Origin: Chloroflexota bacterium
GTDB taxonomy: Bacteria; Chloroflexota; Anaerolineae; Anaerolineales; UBA4823
Assembly (NCBI GenBank): GCA_030636125.1
Contig: DAOVXM010000086.1
Coordinates: forward strand, 1-8,382
Reading direction: 5' to 3'
DNA: 8,382 nt
The translations under genes and the position numbers were made by a program. The notes below the pieces were generated by a model. That model saw only the letters and a program-made list of their open reading frames with translations. It had not been told where the DNA came from and did no database searches. Numbering within the stretch: the first letter of the stretch is position 1; each line of letters starts with the position of its first letter. Below are positions 5,728 to 8,382 of the stretch, one piece after another.

Positions 5728-7008
5728 ATGGCAAGCAAACGGGACGATATAGAGCAAATCTTTGAAACATGCCTGGAACAGATTGAATCTGGGCATGAGA
5801 GCATAGATTCTGCGCTAGCCCAGCAAATAGAGGTGGCGGAGGAACTGCGTCCGCGCCTCGAGGCTGCCCTCTGGTTGGATGAGTGTAAGAGCGCGCTGGA
5901 TCCACGCCCGGGTTTTATCAGCGCTTCACGCAACCGTTTAGTCTCTCAAGTGCAGGAAGAGATGGCAGATCATGTTGCTCTGGAAACTGCGCCAGAGCTG
6001 GACTTGTGGGCACGAGTATGGGCTGGCTTGTTTGATCATAGGAGATATGCCTTTCATCTGGCTCTCGCCGTTCTCGTATTAGTCTTTGTGGTTCTTGGGG
6101 GAACAAAAGTTGCTAAAACTGCCCATAAGGCGCTACCTGGCGATACGGCATACCCGGTGAAGATTGTGCTTGAACAGGCTGAGCTGGAATCCAATAAAGA
6201 TCCCGTCGAACAAACGCGTTTGCACACCGAGTTCGCGCAGACTCGACTGGCTGAGGCTCACGACCTCGTAATGGAAGGCAGATATGCCTACATCCCAGAG
6301 ACAGTTGACAGGTTTGAATATCATGTTGATGAAGCCATCAGGTCGTTGAATCAACTTGTTGGACAGGATAGCGCCAAAACGGAAGCTATAGCTGAGGTCT
6401 TGCATGAGGCTTTGTTGAATCAAGCAACGACTTTAAACGTTATGGTTGTTGCAATACCTCAACAATATAAACTGGATATAGAGAGGGCTGTGAGTATTTC
6501 AGATAATGGCCTTATTATGGTGGAAAAGGTGCTTGTTCGTGTAAGCAGACCCTCGACTCTAACACCTTTTAAACCAATCTCTACCGGAAATCCAGCCAGC
6601 AGCCCGATAGCGTTTGCTACCTCAACTAGTACACAAAGTGCTTTGCGAATGAACACGACCTCTACGTACCTGCCATTGTCGACGAGTACTAATACACCCT
6701 CACCCTTGAAAACTCGCAAGCCCACCCAACGCCCTGCGACATCGAAGTCCACGACTCAACCTACGAGTGCACCAACGAGTGCACCAACGGAAAGGCATGT
6801 ACCTCCGACGAACACCCCAGTGCCTCCCACGAACACCCCAGTGCCTCCGACAAATACCCCTGTGCCTCCGACGAACACCTCAGTGCCTCCGACAAACACC
6901 TCAGTGCCTCCCACGGATGCGGTACAACCCCCGACGAACACCCCTGTGCCTCCATCCGATACGCCCCACCCTCCAACAAGTACGCCAACGCCCTCGACGA
7001 ATACATAA
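5728..7008 (+). CDS. DUF5667-type membrane protein with PPTNTP-repeat tail, putative anti-sigma factor (module C)
   Basis: A 426-residue protein. Residues 1-80 are the soluble domain shared with the proteins at 5109 and 7902 (Cys15, ELRPRLEAALWL at 39-50, DPRPGF at 58-63). One membrane helix follows (about 106-125), then KALPGDTAYPVK (134-145), the DUF5667 signature placed just outside the membrane. A helical region (146-260) is followed by a Ser/Thr/Pro-rich disordered tail (about 270-426) with PPTNTP repeats, as in cell-surface linkers. No C-terminal anchor or catalytic domain is seen. About 50 of the first 76 residues match the protein at 7902, so the duplication is fairly recent. Its neighbouring sigma gene is a remnant, so if it is an anti-sigma factor its target must be encoded elsewhere, most simply the sigma at 7336. 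The ribosome-binding site is weak (TAAAG). Confidence 0.87.
   Translation: MASKRDDIEQIFETCLEQIESGHESIDSALAQQIEVAEELRPRLEAALWLDECKSALDPRPGFISASRNRLVSQVQEEMADHVALETAPELDLWARVWAGLFDHRRYAFHLALAVLVLVFVVLGGTKVAKTAHKALPGDTAYPVKIVLEQAELESNKDPVEQTRLHTEFAQTRLAEAHDLVMEGRYAYIPETVDRFEYHVDEAIRSLNQLVGQDSAKTEAIAEVLHEALLNQATTLNVMVVAIPQQYKLDIERAVSISDNGLIMVEKVLVRVSRPSTLTPFKPISTGNPASSPIAFATSTSTQSALRMNTTSTYLPLSTSTNTPSPLKTRKPTQRPATSKSTTQPTSAPTSAPTERHVPPTNTPVPPTNTPVPPTNTPVPPTNTSVPPTNTSVPPTDAVQPPTNTPVPPSDTPHPPTSTPTPSTNT
6799..6924 (+). repeat. 21-bp tandem repeats encoding VPPTNTP/S units
   Basis: Six in-frame 21-bp units begin at codon 358 (V358, 365, 372, 379, 386, 393), the last degenerate (VPPTDA). Related PPTNTP, PPSDTP and PPTSTP blocks continue to the end of the protein. 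Copies are nearly identical at the DNA level, so the number is likely to vary between strains. A 12-bp unit encoding TSAP is also doubled just before (about 6764-6787). Confidence 0.9.
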
Positions 7009-7018
7009 CTGCTATCTC

Positions 7019-7097
7019 CAAGCGAGGTTCTAGAAATTTTCTAATGAGGCTCGCTTGATAAATTGTTTAAGCCTGCCTTCTACTAGGCAGGCCTTTT
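7019..7097 (+). terminator. double hairpin terminator after module C
   Basis: The first hairpin has perfect arms CAAGCGAG (7019-7026) and CTCGCTTG (7050-7057). The second, GCCTGCCT (7071-7078) with AGGCAGGC (7085-7092), has a 6-base loop and a short T-run (7094-7097) after one C. The second is the likely termination point, with only four T. Confidence 0.65.
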
Positions 7098-7272
7098 CCT
7101 GTTTTGAATATGATTCTGTAACCATCAGATTCGATCTCGGTCACCTACTTAAAACCTTGGGTTGATCTTTCATATCCGATAAGTTTGTATTGGTTTTTCC
7201 TCAAAGGTGGTAAACTTAATAAATCCACTAAGGGAGCGCTGTAAATTTGTGCTTCAATGACGATAATATAGG

Positions 7273-7321
7273 TGTTAACTGCCTGTTAAGTTGTGTAACA
7301 ATGATTGATTTCTGTCGTTTA
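7273..7321 (+). promoter_or_regulatory. ECF-type promoter of module D with upstream direct repeats
   Basis: TGTAAC (7294-7299) and CGTTTA (7316-7321) are 16 bases apart, and the sigma ATG follows 20 bp after the CGTT start. Upstream, TGTTAA occurs at 7273 and 7284, spaced 11 bases (about one helix turn), with the second 10 bases before the -35. The position directly before the only intact sigma gene of the B-D family suggests autoregulation. Confidence 0.75.
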
Positions 7322-7335
7322 ACGGGATAGCAGTT

Positions 7336-7890
7336 ATGTCGACTTTGCAAGAAACTAATGACGTTGAACTGCTTAGAATAGCACAGGACGGAAATGTTGA
7401 TGCATTCGGCGAACTTTACGAGCGTTATGCTCAAAGGGTGTTTCGCTTTCTTTACGCGCATCTGGACAATCGTCTGGATGCAGAAGATCTGGTGGGAGAT
7501 GTATTCTTACGGGTTTGGCGTTCGTTACCAAAGTATCAGGAACAGGGAGTACCTTTTCTAGCCTTTTTGTTTCGCATTGCACGGAATGCACTGATTGATC
7601 ACTATCGCCGAGCAGGAAAATCGAAACAAAACGTTTCCATCGAAGATGTTACATTACGAGATGGCGAACCTGGACCTGGTGATACTGTTACAGCCAACCT
7701 GGAACATGGGGAACTCCGGCAGACATTAGGAGAACTACGAGAGGATTATCGTACAGTATTGGTATTGCGCTTCTTGAGTGAACTCTCACCTGAGGAGACG
7801 GCTGTGGTGATGAGTCGTTCAGCAGGAGCAGTGCGAGTGTTGCAGCACCGGGCACTGGCAGCCTTGCGAAATTTGATGGATGAAAAGTAG
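7336..7890 (+). CDS. ECF-type RNA polymerase sigma factor (module D)
   Basis: A 184-residue ECF sigma factor. Region 2 (about 22-92) includes FGELYERYAQRVFRFLY, DAEDLVGDVFLRVWRSL (48-64) and RIARNALIDHYRR (80-92). The linker is acidic (EDVTLRDGEPGPGD). Region 4 (about 125-180) has EDYRTVLVLRFLSELSPEETAVVMSRS, then AGAVRVLQHRALAALRNL as the recognition helix end. Length is typical. The ATG at 7336 lies just after an ECF-type promoter, leaving a leader of only about ten bases, and GGGATAG is a weak ribosome site. The partner gene follows 11 bp after the stop. This is the intact counterpart of the sigma remnants at 4949 and 5528, and probably the factor that reads all three promoters. That assignment is inference. 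Confidence 0.95.
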   Translation: MSTLQETNDVELLRIAQDGNVDAFGELYERYAQRVFRFLYAHLDNRLDAEDLVGDVFLRVWRSLPKYQEQGVPFLAFLFRIARNALIDHYRRAGKSKQNVSIEDVTLRDGEPGPGDTVTANLEHGELRQTLGELREDYRTVLVLRFLSELSPEETAVVMSRSAGAVRVLQHRALAALRNLMDEK

Positions 7891-7901
7891 AGACGGTCGG
7901 A

Positions 7902-8382
7902 ATGACGAGAAGACTGGACGAGTTTGAGCAAATCTTAGATATATGCCTGGAGCAGATCCAATCTGGGCAAAAGAGCTTAGATTCTGCGCTAGCCCAGTAT
8001 CCAGGGATAGCTGCGGAACTTCGTCCACGTCTGGAGGCTGCCTTATGGTTGGATGGACGCAAGAGCTCCTTGGACCCACGCCCCGGGTTTGTCGCTGCTT
8101 CACGCAACCGTTTGTTATCTCAGATTAAGAGTGAAATAATTACAAAGCCTGTAGCGGCGCAAACGCCGAAAGAAAGTCTGCTCCTGTACTGGTGGCAGCA
8201 GCTTATCCCACAAGGTCCGGCCGCAGGCAGAAAATTTGCCTTCCAACTAGCGCTCATCATCGTCTTTCTCTTCACTACCGTCACCGGAGGCAGGCAGGTC
8301 GCATTGGCCGCACAGGATGCGATTCCTGGCGACCCGTTATATCCGGTTAAGATTACACTCGAGCGAGTGGAGATGGTAACCA
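7902..8382 (+). CDS. DUF5667-type membrane protein, putative anti-sigma factor (module D), 3' end outside the window
   Basis: The frame is open from ATG 7902 to the window edge (160 codons). Residues 1-80 are the domain shared with modules B and C (Cys15, ELRPRLEAALWLDG at 39-52, DPRPGF at 58-63, SRNRL at 67-71). A Pro- and Trp-containing stretch leads to one membrane helix (about 112-128). AIPGDPLYPVK (140-150) is the standard DUF5667 signature, immediately outside the membrane. It lies 11 bp after the sigma stop with a weak purine-rich ribosome site, so it is very probably cotranscribed from the promoter at 7294. The role as anti-sigma partner is inferred from this pairing and topology. No zinc-finger anti-sigma motif is present. 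The extracytoplasmic tail cannot be seen. Confidence 0.88.
   Translation, partial: MTRRLDEFEQILDICLEQIQSGQKSLDSALAQYPGIAAELRPRLEAALWLDGRKSSLDPRPGFVAASRNRLLSQIKSEIITKPVAAQTPKESLLLYWWQQLIPQGPAAGRKFAFQLALIIVFLFTTVTGGRQVALAAQDAIPGDPLYPVKITLERVEMVT

Larger units (their letters stand above)
7009..7335 (+). other. intergenic region between modules C and D
   Basis: 327 bp holding the module C terminator hairpins on the left and the ECF-type promoter of module D on the right. The middle (about 7100-7270) shows no convincing gene, remnant or strong repeat. Confidence 0.6.

Noticed and set aside
6799..6924. Short regular repeats as a possible CRISPR array
   Set aside because: Units are 21 bp, contiguous with no spacers, and in frame within a clear coding sequence.
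6756..6941. Minus-strand ORFs with VGGTGVF-type repeats
   Set aside because: They are the antisense reading of the 21-bp PPTNTP repeats in the 5728 gene and have no independent support.
7117..7143. TGTAAC at 7117 followed by CGGTCA after 15 bases, as a fourth ECF promoter
   Set aside because: The -10 box lacks CGTT, the spacing is 15 rather than 16, and it lies about 220 bp from the next start, with a better promoter between.
7819..8107. Minus-strand ORFs across the module D junction and the matching ones near 5654-5933
   Set aside because: They mirror each other only because the sense-strand partner genes are duplicates; the sense frames carry the conserved motifs.

Overview
The window looks like a chromosomal segment from an Anaerolineae-like member of the Chloroflexota. 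This is an inference from the protein types: ECF sigma factors paired with single-pass membrane proteins carrying the PGDxxYPVK (DUF5667-type) motif, a PPTNTP-rich extracytoplasmic tail, and surface-polysaccharide genes. No rRNA, tRNA, mobile element or CRISPR array was seen.

Left part (1-2601): a polyprenyl-phosphate sugar-phosphate transferase gene (+) converges on a Wzx-like polysaccharide flippase gene (-), with a hairpin between their 3' ends. This is the edge of an exopolysaccharide or O-antigen-type locus. A divergent 361-bp intergenic region follows and holds a 20-bp perfect-arm hairpin.

Right part (2963-8382): four successive ECF sigma / membrane-protein modules in the same orientation. 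Module A (2963-4668) is intact: a sigma gene overlaps by 4 bp a gene for a putative membrane anti-sigma protein whose tail carries 41-residue Gly/Pro-rich repeats with CxxC pairs. Modules B, C and D are related to each other by duplication. D (7336-end) has an intact sigma gene and an intact but window-truncated partner. In C (5528-7008) the sigma gene is reduced to a roughly 195-bp remnant, while the partner is full length with a PPTNTP-repeat tail. In B (4949-5339) both genes are shortened: the sigma gene to a 56-codon ORF, and the partner to its soluble 76-residue N-terminal domain.

The strongest unannotated signal is a motif, TGTAAC-N16-CGTT, with exactly the same spacing in front of modules B, C and D (4910, 5486, 7294). 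It has the form of an ECF-sigma promoter. The simplest model is that the module D sigma factor (or the module A one) autoregulates and also drives two paralogous partner genes whose own sigma genes have been hollowed out in frame. The result would be one sigma factor facing several anti-sigma-like proteins, one of them a free soluble domain with its own promoter and terminator. The sequence shows the promoters, remnants and paralogy directly; the regulatory circuit is inference.
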